A stretch of 64,000 nt of DNA, taken from NCBI RefSeq assembly GCF_048751585.1, contig NZ_JAZHOB010000003.1, forward strand, positions 124,001-188,000, read 5' to 3'. The position numbers were made by a program, and so were the translations under genes. Shown here piece by piece: positions 42,586 to 52,301 of the stretch. The notes under the pieces are model-generated. The model was not told the DNA's origin and made no database searches. It saw only the letters and a program-made list of their open reading frames with translations. Each line of letters opens with the position of its first letter. The stretch's first letter is position 1. Origin of the DNA: G025836975 sp048751585. Lineage in GTDB: Bacteria > Pseudomonadota > Gammaproteobacteria > Burkholderiales > Burkholderiaceae_B.

Positions 42586-43866
42586 TCAGAAGAAATTCAG
42601 CTCCGGCAGCCACAGCGATATCGCCGGTACATACGTCACCAAAGCCAGGAAGGCCAGCAATATCAACAGCCACGGCGAGGCCGCCCGGATAACCTGGCCT
42701 ATCGTCATCTTCGTGATCCCCGCCGTCACGAACAGATTCAAGCCTATCGGCGGCGTCACCATTCCGATTTCCAGGTTCACCACGATGATAATCCCCAGAT
42801 GCACCGGATCGATCCCCAACTGCATCGCAATCGGGAACAGAATAGGCGCAAGAATCAGGATGATTCCCGTCGGCTCCATGAACATCCCCGCAATCAGCAG
42901 CAGAATGTTCACCACGATCAGGAACTGCCATGCCGCCATATCCCAGGCCACGATCTGCTCGGCGATCGCCTGCGGAATGCGTTCCGTCGTCAGCACATGC
43001 GCGAACAACAGCGCATTGACGATGATGAACATCAGCATGATGGTCACCTTGGACGCGTCCATCAATACATCAGGGACCTGCCGCATGCCGATATCCCGGT
43101 AGACGAATACGGCCACGAAGAAAGCATAGACCGCCGCCACCGCGGCCGCCTCGGTCGGAGTGAAAATCCCCCCGTAGATGCCGCCAAGGATGATGATGAC
43201 AAGCATCAGGCCCCAGATTGAATCGCGTCCTGCAACCAGAGCCTCGTTCAGCGAAGCGCGCGGTTGACGCGGCAGGTTCTTGATGCGGGCCACTATGTAT
43301 ATGGCCAGCATCAGAAGGAAACCCAGCATCAGGCCCGGCACCACGCCCGCCATGAACAGCTTGCCCACCGATGTCTCGGTCGCGGCTCCATAAACCACCA
43401 TCACGATGGACGGCGGGATGAGTATGCCCAGCGTGCCTGCGTTGCAGATGACGCCGGCGGCGAAAGGCTGGGGATACCCGGCTCGTACCATGCCGGCGAT
43501 CACAATGGAACCGACCGCCACCACCGTGGCTGGCGATGAACCCGATACGGCCGCGAACAGACAGCAAGCCAGCACCGATGCAATCGCCAGGCCGCCGTGC
43601 AAATGGCCCACGACCGCGATGGCGAATCGGATCATGCGCTTGGCCACGCCGCCCGTCGTCATGAAGGCGCCCGCCAGCACGAAGAAAGGGATGGCCATCA
43701 GCGTGAAATGCTCGGACGTTTCGAACATTTTCAGGGACAACGAAGCCAGTGAGTCGTGGCCAAAAAGCAGTATGGTCAGTATGGAGGACAGGCCCAGCGA
43801 AACCGCTACGGGTATGCCCATGAACATGAACACGAACAGCATGATGAAAAGGGCGCCTGTCGTCAT
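42586..43866 (-). CDS. dctM: TRAP transporter large permease, DctM family
   Basis: 426 residues, extremely hydrophobic, about 12 membrane helices. DctM features include PFFVLAGAFMTTGGVAKRMI, the glycine/serine-rich loop AVSGSSPATVVAVGSI, and GTLGILIPPSIVMVVYG, plus MVTPPIGLNLFV near the C-terminus. It forms the transport channel of a sodium-driven uptake system. Start at 43866 overlaps the dctQ stop by 4 bases; longer readings upstream fall inside dctQ. Confidence 0.96.
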   Translation of the reverse strand: MTTGALFIMLFVFMFMGIPVAVSLGLSSILTILLFGHDSLASLSLKMFETSEHFTLMAIPFFVLAGAFMTTGGVAKRMIRFAIAVVGHLHGGLAIASVLACCLFAAVSGSSPATVVAVGSIVIAGMVRAGYPQPFAAGVICNAGTLGILIPPSIVMVVYGAATETSVGKLFMAGVVPGLMLGFLLMLAIYIVARIKNLPRQPRASLNEALVAGRDSIWGLMLVIIILGGIYGGIFTPTEAAAVAAVYAFFVAVFVYRDIGMRQVPDVLMDASKVTIMLMFIIVNALLFAHVLTTERIPQAIAEQIVAWDMAAWQFLIVVNILLLIAGMFMEPTGIILILAPILFPIAMQLGIDPVHLGIIIVVNLEIGMVTPPIGLNLFVTAGITKMTIGQVIRAASPWLLILLAFLALVTYVPAISLWLPELNFF

Positions 43867-44408
43867 GCTTGTTCTCGCTTTGCGGACGCGTCGTCGCTTT
43901 GGTACTTGAGGGCGTCTTCGACTTCGTCGCCCAGCAGATGCGCTTCCTTGCCGCGCAGCAGGTCGTAAAGAACTTGTGCGAAGCGGAACAGGAGCAGGGC
44001 GAAACCTATGGGCATGACCAGGCGCGGCACCCATTGGGGTATGGGCAGATCTTGCGCCAGAATGCCGATTTCGTAAATTTTGCTGACGTATATCCAGCTA
44101 CCGAAGAGCACGATGACAGCGTACAGCAGGCACAGCAGCGTGGCAGCTACGGCAACCTTGTTGGCAATGGCTTTGGGCAGCGCCTTGACCAGCGCGTCGA
44201 CCCCGATATGGGCGCCGACCCGTACCCCATATGAAATCCCCAGAAAAATCAGGGCGGCAAACAGGTAAGTGCTGAGTTCAAGTGCCCAAACGAAGCTGTA
44301 GTTGAATACGTAGCGCGCAACCACCTGACCGAAAGTGACGACGGTCATGGCCGCAAGAAGAAAGGCAATCAGCCCTTCTTCCAGCCGTTCGAGCCAGACT
44401 GATTTCAT
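43863..44408 (-). CDS. dctQ: TRAP transporter small permease, DctQ family
   Basis: 181 residues with four hydrophobic segments. VSLGLSSILT-type motifs are absent, but YVFNYSFVWALELSTYLFAALIF and GVRVGAHIGVDALV match the DctQ family. It partners DctM in the membrane complex. It overlaps dctM by 4 bases and follows dctP after 64 bases containing a strong stem-loop. Confidence 0.94.
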   Translation of the reverse strand: MKSVWLERLEEGLIAFLLAAMTVVTFGQVVARYVFNYSFVWALELSTYLFAALIFLGISYGVRVGAHIGVDALVKALPKAIANKVAVAATLLCLLYAVIVLFGSWIYVSKIYEIGILAQDLPIPQWVPRLVMPIGFALLLFRFAQVLYDLLRGKEAHLLGDEVEDALKYQSDDASAKREQA

Positions 44409-44435
44409 GGGAAAGCTCCATGTGCTGAATAGGGT

Positions 44436-44464
44436 CTGCGCGGCCGGCGAGCGCGGCCGCGCAG
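44436..44464 (-). other. Stem-loop between dctP and dctQ
   Basis: CTGCGCGGCC (44436-44445) pairs perfectly with GGCCGCGCAG (44455-44464). It lies just after the dctP stop on the minus-strand transcript. Such stems after a binding-protein gene commonly stabilise its mRNA so that it is made in excess over the membrane subunits; that role is inference here. Confidence 0.7.
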
Positions 44465-44472
44465 CAAGCCGG

Positions 44473-45474
44473 TTATTTATTGGATTTGAGTGCCGACTGG
44501 ATCAGCTCGGGCCCGATCTCGCCTTCGAATTTCTTCCAGACCGGCTCCATGGCTTTGCGCCAGGCCGCGACGTCTTCCTTGCTGAGCGTCTGGACCTTGG
44601 CCTTGTTGGCCTCGATGATGCGCTTGCGATCGCGCTCGTTCAGCTCGGCCGCCATGTTGTTGGCATAGGTGGTGGCTTCTTCCATGGCTTGTTCCAGACC
44701 CTTACGCACATCGGCGGGCAGGCCGTCCCACCATTTGGCGTTAGTGACGACCATGTAGTCGATCACGCCATGGTTGGTGTTGGCGATGGTCTTTTGCACT
44801 TCGTGGAACTTCTGCGAATAGATGTTGGACCAGGTGTTTTCCTGGCCGTCGACCACGCCGGTTTGCAGGGCCTGGTAGACCTCGCTAAAGGCAAGCTTTT
44901 GCGGATTGGCCCCAAGTTGGCGGAACTGCGCTTCAAGGACATCGGAGGCTTGTATGCGGAACTTCAGGCCTTTGATGTCTTCGGGACGGGTGAGCTTGTC
45001 GCGGTTGGTGGACAACTGCTTCATGCCATTGTGCCAGTAGGCCAGCCCTTTCAAGCCGCGGTTGGTCATGGAGTTGAGCAGTGCCTTGCCGTCGGCGCTA
45101 TGCTGGAAGCGGTCGACGGCATCCATGTCGTCGAACAGGAAGGGCAGGTCGAACAGCTGGACTTTTTTGGTGTAGCGGTCGAACTTGGACAGCGATGGCG
45201 CAATGGACTGGACGTCGCCCAGCAGGACGGCCTCCATTTCCTTGGCGTCGCCGAATAGCTGCGAGTTGGGGAATACCTGGACCTTGACCTTGCCCGGAAG
45301 CAGTTTTTCGGCAATTTCCTTGAATTTGATGGCGCCCTGGCCTTTGGGCGTGGCGTCGGCCACGACATGGCTGAATTTGATGGTGATGGGTTGTTGCGCG
45401 AGGGCGCTGGCGGAAAACGACAGGGCGACGCTGCTGCCCAGGACGATGAAAATTCGGGATACGGTTTTCTTCAT
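44473..45474 (-). CDS. dctP: TRAP transporter solute-binding protein, DctP family (C4-dicarboxylate type)
   Basis: 333 residues. The signal peptide ends near ASALAQQP (about 27). The mature part is closely DctP-like: IKFSHVVADATPKGQGA, QVFPNSQLFGD, KFRIQASDVLEAQ (containing the carboxylate-binding arginine) and AFSEVYQALQTGVVDGQEN. These are the hallmarks of malate/succinate/fumarate binders, so C4-dicarboxylate uptake is likely but not certain. It heads the dctP-dctQ-dctM operon. Confidence 0.93.
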   Translation of the reverse strand: MKKTVSRIFIVLGSSVALSFSASALAQQPITIKFSHVVADATPKGQGAIKFKEIAEKLLPGKVKVQVFPNSQLFGDAKEMEAVLLGDVQSIAPSLSKFDRYTKKVQLFDLPFLFDDMDAVDRFQHSADGKALLNSMTNRGLKGLAYWHNGMKQLSTNRDKLTRPEDIKGLKFRIQASDVLEAQFRQLGANPQKLAFSEVYQALQTGVVDGQENTWSNIYSQKFHEVQKTIANTNHGVIDYMVVTNAKWWDGLPADVRKGLEQAMEEATTYANNMAAELNERDRKRIIEANKAKVQTLSKEDVAAWRKAMEPVWKKFEGEIGPELIQSALKSNK

Positions 45475-45647
45475 TGGGTTGTCTCCATTGTTATTGTCGC
45501 TCGAGCTGGCCGACTATTCGTACACTGTACTTAGCTGGCCTCCCAGTGTCAAAGCTTATTCTTTCAGGGTTTTTCATAGTGGGCCCCGCCGGGCCGCACA
45601 CAGGATCCGGCAAGGCTGCGGCCTTGCGCGCAGGGCTCTCGAATCGG

Positions 45648-47360
45648 CTAGGCGTAGCCGACCAGCGCCGGCTGGGGCGCCGGCAGAAAACCCAGCCGGC
45701 CCTCGCCGGAGTGCGCCAGTTCCATGGCCGGCGCGTCGTCCAGATGGGCCTCATCATCCCCGTTCAAGGTGAAGTGCGAGAGTGTCGCGAGCAGGCCATC
45801 GGCTTGCTGTTGCTGCATCTGCGTGGCGTTGGAGGCTTCCATGACCATGGCCAGGTTCTGCTGGGTGATGTGATCCAGATGGCTGACGGCGCGCGTGACT
45901 TCCTCGATGCCGCTGGCCTGTTCGCTGGACGCATTGGCGATTTCGGACATGATGTCCTCCACCTTCTGGACCGAGACCACGATTTCGTTCATGGCCTGGC
46001 CGGCCCCGTCCACCAGGCTGGCGCCGGCATCCAGTTGCGTGACGGTCTGGAGGATCAGTTTCTCGATATCCCTGGATGCGTCGGACGAACGCAATGCCAG
46101 GTTGCGCACTTCGGCGGCGACGACGGCGAAGCCCTTGCCATGCTCGCCCGCGCGTGCGGCTTCAACGGCGGCGTTGAGCGCCAGTATATTGGTCTGGAAG
46201 GCAATGTTCTTGATCAGTTCCGTGATGTCGGCCACCTTGCGCGAGTCCTGGCGCACCTGCCGCATGGTGTGGACAGCGTCCTGGACCGTCCGGCTGCCGT
46301 GAGCGGCGCAGGCATTGGCCTGGGCAGCCAGATTTTTTGAGACTTCGGTATTGTCCGCATTCTGCTTGACGGTGGCCGCCAGTTGCTCCATGGCTGCGGC
46401 GGTTTGTTGCAGATTGGCGGCCTGTTCATTGGTGCGTTGCGACAGATCCAGGTTGCCGCCGGAGATATGGTGCGATGCGGAAGCGATCTGCATCGAGCGG
46501 TCGCGGACCTCTTGCACGGCGTGGCGCAATCCCAGCCCTATGCCGTTCAACGCGTCCAGCAGCTTGCCCAGTTCGTCGCGGCGGGGAACCTCCACGCGGG
46601 CGCTTAAATCGCCGCTGGCCAGGCGTTGCGCCAGGTGGACCCCTTGGTCCAGAGGCCGCTTGATGGATTGGTACAGGCCCCATAGAGCTAGGGCGCTGCA
46701 CAGCAGCAGGGCGACAATGGCCGATACGGCTATCCAATAGGCTTTCTGGCTGGCGGCGCTGGCCTGCTCCACATCCTGGGCGAAGCGTTGCGCCTGCAAG
46801 GTATCGAATTCGTCGATCGTGCGTGCAATGCCGGCGGCGGCTTCGGCATACTGCTGCCCAAATATCATGACTTTCGCCATAAGGGCATTGGGCAACGCCA
46901 CCTTGATGCCGCCCTGGCCGTCGTCGAACTGTCCGCTGGCCGTACTGATGGCTTCCTTTTCCGTCACGCCCAATTCGGTAATCTGCGCATGGGCCGATTC
47001 CAGCCTGGTCATTTCATCCGGAGTGAAACCGGCATTGCGAAAGCGCTCCAGCATGGCCTGTTGCACACCGTGGGCGTCGGGCGCCTTGCCGTGCAGCACG
47101 GCCGTCAGGTGCTTGTAGCTTTCCTGGAATTCAGGCTGCTCGCTGGCCACGAAGGCCATGACGTCGCGTGTCATGGCCTGCGTCAGGCTTTTATAGGCGG
47201 TTGCCAGTTCGGTGGCCTGATAGCGGCGCTGCTCGGTTGTCTTCAGGTGCTCTATGCTGCCGGTCAGGTTGCGCAGCGCGCTGAGCACCAGGATGGATAG
47301 CAGGATGAGAATGGCCAGAAAAACAAAAAAGCTTTTCTTCAGGGTAAAGAAATTTCTCAT
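45648..47360 (-). CDS. Methyl-accepting chemotaxis protein
   Basis: About 570 residues. Two membrane helices (FFVFLAILILLSILVLSAL near the N-terminus and AYWIAVSAIVALLLCSALAL) flank a helical periplasmic sensor of about 175 residues. A HAMP domain follows (SIKRPLDQGVHLAQRLASGDL), then the signalling hairpin with the highly conserved tip NIAFQTNILALNAAVEAARA and GFAVVAAEVRNLA. There is no terminal NWETF-type CheR tether. Start taken at 47360; ATGs at 47390 and 47399 are possible. It lies upstream of dctP on the same strand, so it might sense the dicarboxylate the TRAP system imports, but this is only positional. Confidence 0.92.
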   Translation of the reverse strand: MRNFFTLKKSFFVFLAILILLSILVLSALRNLTGSIEHLKTTEQRRYQATELATAYKSLTQAMTRDVMAFVASEQPEFQESYKHLTAVLHGKAPDAHGVQQAMLERFRNAGFTPDEMTRLESAHAQITELGVTEKEAISTASGQFDDGQGGIKVALPNALMAKVMIFGQQYAEAAAGIARTIDEFDTLQAQRFAQDVEQASAASQKAYWIAVSAIVALLLCSALALWGLYQSIKRPLDQGVHLAQRLASGDLSARVEVPRRDELGKLLDALNGIGLGLRHAVQEVRDRSMQIASASHHISGGNLDLSQRTNEQAANLQQTAAAMEQLAATVKQNADNTEVSKNLAAQANACAAHGSRTVQDAVHTMRQVRQDSRKVADITELIKNIAFQTNILALNAAVEAARAGEHGKGFAVVAAEVRNLALRSSDASRDIEKLILQTVTQLDAGASLVDGAGQAMNEIVVSVQKVEDIMSEIANASSEQASGIEEVTRAVSHLDHITQQNLAMVMEASNATQMQQQQADGLLATLSHFTLNGDDEAHLDDAPAMELAHSGEGRLGFLPAPQPALVGYA

Positions 47361-47522
47361 GGGTGCCGCTTCGTAGGGGATGTGATGCATGGATATCATT
47401 GCTTGAGGCGATTATTGCAATGCATCATTACAGCCATATGTCACGTATGCGGAAGGCGGGGGCGCCGCTTGGTATAGTGGCGGATGCCACGACCGGCCTC
47501 CCGCTCGAGAAGGAATTGTTCA

Positions 47523-48779
47523 GTGAGATTCATCCACGCCGCCGATATCCATTTGGATAGCCCATTGACGGGATTGAGCGCCTACGCCGATGCGCCCGTG
47601 GACATGCTGCGCACCGCAACGCGCGATGCCTTCGCCCGGCTGATAGGCCTGGCCATCGACGAAAGCGTGGATTTCATGATCATCGCGGGCGACTTGTACG
47701 ACGGAAACTGGAAGGACCATAACACCGGCCTGTATTTCGCCAGACAGATGGGTCGCCTGAAGAGGGCCGGGATCCCGGTTTACCTGTTGTACGGCAATCA
47801 CGATGCCGAAAGCGAGATGACCCGCAAGCTGCTGCTGCCCGACAATGTGCACGTGTTCGACACGCGCAAGGCATCGACCTTCATGCACGACGGCCTTAAC
47901 CTTGCGCTGCACGGACGCGGGTTCAAGGTGGCCGCCACCACGGAGAACCTGGTCGCGACTTATCCCGATCCGATTCCGGGCAAGTTCAATATCGGCGTGT
48001 TGCACACCGCTCTGGAAGGCAACGCCATGCATGCCAGCTACGCGCCTTGTTCGCTGGACGAGTTGCATGCCAAAGGCTATCAATACTGGGCTTTGGGACA
48101 CGTTCATGAATACAGCGTCTGGCGCGGCGATTCGGTCGTGGTTTTTCCGGGCAACCTGCAAGGGCGCAACATACGCGAGACCGGTCCGCGCGGGGCCGTG
48201 CTGGTCGAGTGCGATGCGCTGGGCAAGGTGGATGTGGAGCGTGTGCTGGTCGACGTGCTGCGCTGGGCGCGGCTGGACGTCGATGTGTCGCGGTGCCTGT
48301 CGTTTACCGATGTTGCGCGCGCGGTGGGAAGCGCCCTGGAAGGCCTGGCGCATGACAGTGACCAGGCCTTGCCCTTGGCCGTGCGCGTGACGGTAAGCGG
48401 CGGCACGCCGGCGCATGGCGCGCTTTTCGGGTTGGAAGCCCAGTTGCGGGCCGAAGTGCTGGCGCAGGTGGCGGCGCTGGGGCATGATCGCTTGTGGCTG
48501 GAGAAGGTCAAGATCGAAACCCGGGCTGTCGCGCAGCCGCCGGCCCAGGATGATCGCGCCGACGCGCTCGCTGATCTGCGGATGCTGCTGGCTGCCGCCG
48601 AAACCGACACCCAATTCCTCGAAAGCCTGCAAGCCGACTTGATGGGGTTGGTGGGCAAGGCGCCGCACGAACTGCAATCCAGCGTGGCCTGGTTCGAGGG
48701 AATCCGGACGGGGGACCTGGCGCCGCTGTTGCGCCAGGTGGGCCCAGCGCTGATGGCGCACCTGGAGCAGGCGGAGTAG
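47523..48779 (+). CDS. DNA repair exonuclease of the SbcD/Mre11 family (YhaO-like)
   Basis: 418 residues. Metallophosphoesterase motifs are in order: AADIHLDSPL (D and H), GDLYDGNW, YGNHDAES, LHTALEGN and ALGHVHEY, the active site of Mre11/SbcD nucleases. The GTG start at 47523 is supported by AAGGA at 47510-47514. It is followed after 5 bases by the large SMC-like ATPase, which is its expected partner. The domain order and partner match the B. subtilis YhaO-YhaN pair more than classical SbcD. Confidence 0.92.
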   Translation: MRFIHAADIHLDSPLTGLSAYADAPVDMLRTATRDAFARLIGLAIDESVDFMIIAGDLYDGNWKDHNTGLYFARQMGRLKRAGIPVYLLYGNHDAESEMTRKLLLPDNVHVFDTRKASTFMHDGLNLALHGRGFKVAATTENLVATYPDPIPGKFNIGVLHTALEGNAMHASYAPCSLDELHAKGYQYWALGHVHEYSVWRGDSVVVFPGNLQGRNIRETGPRGAVLVECDALGKVDVERVLVDVLRWARLDVDVSRCLSFTDVARAVGSALEGLAHDSDQALPLAVRVTVSGGTPAHGALFGLEAQLRAEVLAQVAALGHDRLWLEKVKIETRAVAQPPAQDDRADALADLRMLLAAAETDTQFLESLQADLMGLVGKAPHELQSSVAWFEGIRTGDLAPLLRQVGPALMAHLEQAE

Positions 48780-48784
48780 GAATT

Positions 48785-51700
48785 ATGCGATTTTGCCGAT
48801 TCGATCTTTTGCGTTACGGAAAATTCACCGATAGCCGCATCGAATTCCCCCGGGCATCGCGCGATTTCCATTTGATCGTGGGGCCCAACGAAGCGGGGAA
48901 ATCGACCTTGCGCAGCGCCATTCTGGACCTGCTTTTCGGCTTTCCCGTGCGCACCCCTTTGGACTTTCTGCACGCAAAAGCCGATTTGCGGCTGGGGGCG
49001 TCGATACAGGGCGACGAGGGCGCACTGGAGTTCATCCGCCTGAAGGCCAACAAGAATACGCTGCGGGACCCGGACGGAAATACCCTGGCCGACAACATCC
49101 TGGACGCCTGGATGGGCCATGCCGGGCGCGGCTTCTTTGACAAGATGTTTGGCCTGGATCATCCGCGCCTGGTGGAGGGCGGCAACAGCATATTGAATGC
49201 TCAGGACGATGTCGGGCAGATACTGTTCCAGTCGGCCGCGGGAATCGCCAGCCTGGGCAGTGTGCGTGATGCATTGGAAGAGGAAGCCGCCGGTCTTTGG
49301 GCTCCCGCCAAGTCCGGTAAACGGGCGTATTACGCCGCACGGGACGATCTGGATGCCGCGACGGCCGCGCTGAAGGCGGCAACGGTGCAAACCCGGGTTT
49401 GGTCGGAAGCCAATGAGCGTGTGCAGGTCTTGGCGGCCGAACTTGAGCGGCAGCGGGAACAGCAGGTAAACAGACAAGGCGAACGCAGCCGCCTGGAACG
49501 CATCCGGCGCATGGCGCCCATCATGCTGGCGCTGCGCGAGTGCGAAAGCCAGCTGGCGGACCTGGAGCCCGTGGTTCTTTTCCCCCCCGACGCCGCCCAG
49601 ACGCTGGCGGACGCCGAACAGAGCCGGGCCCTGGCTCAGCACGGACTGGCCCTGCGCCGCGCGGAAGCCGAGCGCTTGCGTGCGCAGCTATCGGACATAC
49701 GCATTGATCACGCCTTGCTGGGCCAGGCCGATGCCATCGAAGCGTTGGAAGCCTTGCGCCATCAGTACGGCGCGCATGCTTCGAATATTGAACGCAGTCA
49801 GGGGCAAGCCGCTTTGCTCTGGCGGGAAATCCAGTCGGCGGCCGATGAGCTGGGCTGGAGGATGGACGATGCGGGCCAGGCCATGGACCAGGCGGCGCAA
49901 GTCTTGCAGGCGCGCTTGCCCGGCCTGCCGGCCCGGACGCAACTGGAGCAATTGCTGCGCGATCATGGCGCGGTCGTCCAGGCGTTGGATGCGGCCCAAA
50001 TGGCGGAAAACAGCCGGCAGGCGGAATTCCGGGCATTGGAAGCGAAGCTGCAGGCGGTATCCGGCCACGAAGTCAGCCCCGCGCTACGCGCCGCTCTGGA
50101 CGCCGCGCAAGCCCGGGGCGACCTGGACGCCGCCCTGCACAAGGCGCAGGCGGCGGTGGATAAACTGCAGTCCGACCTGGACCAGGGCCTGGCGCGCCTG
50201 GGCGGGGATTCGACTTCAGTGGCGCGGCTTCAGGCCGCCGCCTTTCCCTCCATGGGAACCGCTTCCGCTTGGGTAAGCGATAGGCGCAGCCTGGTGCAAG
50301 ATTTGAACACCGCCGCCCAGCGGCGCGACGAGCTGGCGTCATCGCTTGAAATGAAGTCGCTGGAATTGCGGCAGTACCAACAGAGGCACCGTCCAAGCAC
50401 CTGGGACGATGTGGCGCAGGCGCGCGCCCTGCGCGATCAGTCCTGGCTGGCGATCAGGTCTGGCCGGACGAGGCTTGAGGAAGCCGCGGTCCAGTTCGAG
50501 TCTTATCTGCGTGCCGCGGATGAGCTTGCCGATTCCCGCCATGACAAGGCGCGGGAGGCGGCGCAACTGCAAAGCCTGCAACAGCAGTTGGAACAGGAAA
50601 CCCATAAGCTGACAGCGGCCGAGGCGCGGCATGTCCAGTGCGAAAGGGCCCTGGGCGATTTCGACGCCCAATGGCTTACCGCAAGCGAACGCCTGGGACT
50701 GGGCCGGATGGCGCTGGGAGACCTGCCCGACTGGCTGGCACGCAAAGACAAGGTGCTGGAAGCGGCCCAGGTGCTGGATCAGGCCCGGCGCGAGGCCCAG
50801 GGCTTGCGCGACGATATTGAGGCGGCGCGCGGCGGTTTGCGTCGGGCTCTGGCCGAATCGCCAACCGAATCGCCGGAGTCGGCCGGCGAAGACAGTCTGT
50901 CCGCCTTGCGCGTGCAGGCTCAAGCCCGCATAGGCCAGGCCGATGAGACGCGCATTCGACGCGATGCATGGCTGGCCCAACTGGCCGAGTCCCGGCCGAT
51001 ATTGCTCGCTGCGCGGCAAGCGGTGGAAAGCGCGCAGGGCAGGCTGGATGCCTGGCGGATGTCCTGGTCGGCGGCGCTGGCCCAGGCGGGACTGGATGCT
51101 GCGATGGCGACGGGCGCGGCACAGGGTGCGCTGACCTTGATAGGCGTCCTGGCCGGGAAGCTCGGGCAGTTGCATCGGGTCCGCGCCGAAAGCATGGCCT
51201 TGCAGGCGGATCTGAATGATTTCCTTGTCCAGGCCGTCACGCTGGCGCAAGCCGTCGGCCTGGATCAGGCCGCGGCCGGCATCGATGATGCATTCGGGCT
51301 AAGCCGGGAGTTGGCGCGCCGGCTGGCTCAGGCGCGTCAGGCGCATGACAGGGCGGCCGGGCTGGAGCAAGCGGTCCAGGCGGAAAAAGCGCAGATTCGC
51401 CTGGCCGAGCAGTCCATGCAGGAAGCCCAGGCCCGCTTGCAACCATTGATGGATAAGGCCGGCGTGTCCGAAAGCCGATTGCTGGAACAGGCCATTGCCC
51501 GTTCGGACCGCCATCGGGCTCTTACAGGGCAGCTCCAGGCGGCCCAGGCGCGCCTGCTCGGCGAGGGCGATGGTTATGGGCGCGAGTCGTTGCAGGCCGA
51601 GATCGACGCGGCGGATATATCGTCATTGCCGGAACAATTGGCCGCCTTGCAGTCTGATATCGAGGATGGCGCCGAGCGGCAAAGCGCCTTGGCGGTGCAA

Positions 51701-52285
51701 TTGGATCAGGCGCAGCGCGAGCTGGATGCCATGGCGGGGGCCGATGCGGCAGCCAGGGCCGAGGCGCAACGGCAAGAGGCGCTGGCCAGGATGTCCGATG
51801 CGGCCGAGCGCTACATAAAGGTGCACACCGCCGCGCGCCTGCTGCGCTGGTCCATAGACCGCTATCGCGAAGAAAAGCAAGGCCCCATGCTGGGCCGGGC
51901 CAGCGCCATATTCTCGCAACTGACCTTGAACTCATTCGAGCGTTTGAGGGTGGATTTCGACAAGAACCCCATGGTGCTGGAAGGGCAGCGGCCCGATGGC
52001 CGTCTGGTGGGCATTGCCGGCATGAGCGACGGCACACGCGATCAACTGTACCTGGCCCTGCGCCTGGCGGCGCTGGAGCTGCATTTGCAGCAGGCGCCCG
52101 CCTTGCCTTTTATCGCCGACGATCTGTTCATCAATTACGACGATGCCAGATCCGAAGCAGGCCTGCGGGCGCTCGCGGCCTTGTCCGAGCATACGCAAGT
52201 TATTTTCCTGAGCCATCACGATCATTTGACCGGGTTGGCGCGCCGGGTTTTCGGCGATACGCTGAACGTGGTGAGCCTGGACTAG
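48785..52285 (+). CDS. SMC-like AAA ATPase of the SbcC/Rad50 group (YhaN-like)
   Basis: 1166 residues. The N-terminal Walker A is GPNEAGKSTLRSAILDLLFG (about residues 33-52). About 800 residues of Ala/Gln/Glu/Arg-rich coiled coil follow. The C-terminal half of the ATPase has the signature MSDGTRDQLYLALRLAALEL and Walker B LPFIADDLFINYDDARSE, then a switch His in LSHHDHLTG. No zinc-hook CxxC is evident. Like Rad50/SbcC it should clamp DNA ends for the upstream nuclease. The NEAGKST P-loop and FDLLRYGKF start are typical of YhaN. Confidence 0.92.
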   Translation: MRFCRFDLLRYGKFTDSRIEFPRASRDFHLIVGPNEAGKSTLRSAILDLLFGFPVRTPLDFLHAKADLRLGASIQGDEGALEFIRLKANKNTLRDPDGNTLADNILDAWMGHAGRGFFDKMFGLDHPRLVEGGNSILNAQDDVGQILFQSAAGIASLGSVRDALEEEAAGLWAPAKSGKRAYYAARDDLDAATAALKAATVQTRVWSEANERVQVLAAELERQREQQVNRQGERSRLERIRRMAPIMLALRECESQLADLEPVVLFPPDAAQTLADAEQSRALAQHGLALRRAEAERLRAQLSDIRIDHALLGQADAIEALEALRHQYGAHASNIERSQGQAALLWREIQSAADELGWRMDDAGQAMDQAAQVLQARLPGLPARTQLEQLLRDHGAVVQALDAAQMAENSRQAEFRALEAKLQAVSGHEVSPALRAALDAAQARGDLDAALHKAQAAVDKLQSDLDQGLARLGGDSTSVARLQAAAFPSMGTASAWVSDRRSLVQDLNTAAQRRDELASSLEMKSLELRQYQQRHRPSTWDDVAQARALRDQSWLAIRSGRTRLEEAAVQFESYLRAADELADSRHDKAREAAQLQSLQQQLEQETHKLTAAEARHVQCERALGDFDAQWLTASERLGLGRMALGDLPDWLARKDKVLEAAQVLDQARREAQGLRDDIEAARGGLRRALAESPTESPESAGEDSLSALRVQAQARIGQADETRIRRDAWLAQLAESRPILLAARQAVESAQGRLDAWRMSWSAALAQAGLDAAMATGAAQGALTLIGVLAGKLGQLHRVRAESMALQADLNDFLVQAVTLAQAVGLDQAAAGIDDAFGLSRELARRLAQARQAHDRAAGLEQAVQAEKAQIRLAEQSMQEAQARLQPLMDKAGVSESRLLEQAIARSDRHRALTGQLQAAQARLLGEGDGYGRESLQAEIDAADISSLPEQLAALQSDIEDGAERQSALAVQLDQAQRELDAMAGADAAARAEAQRQEALARMSDAAERYIKVHTAARLLRWSIDRYREEKQGPMLGRASAIFSQLTLNSFERLRVDFDKNPMVLEGQRPDGRLVGIAGMSDGTRDQLYLALRLAALELHLQQAPALPFIADDLFINYDDARSEAGLRALAALSEHTQVIFLSHHDHLTGLARRVFGDTLNVVSLD

Positions 52286-52301
52286 AAATCAGGAAATGGA
52301 G

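Noticed and set aside
41717..42692. Open frames in the TDT/dctM junction, including a 232-codon frame from 41994
   Set aside because: They run through the palindromic repeats and into the dctM gene on the other strand; their mirror-image proteins share phrases because of the inverted repeat, not because of coding conservation.
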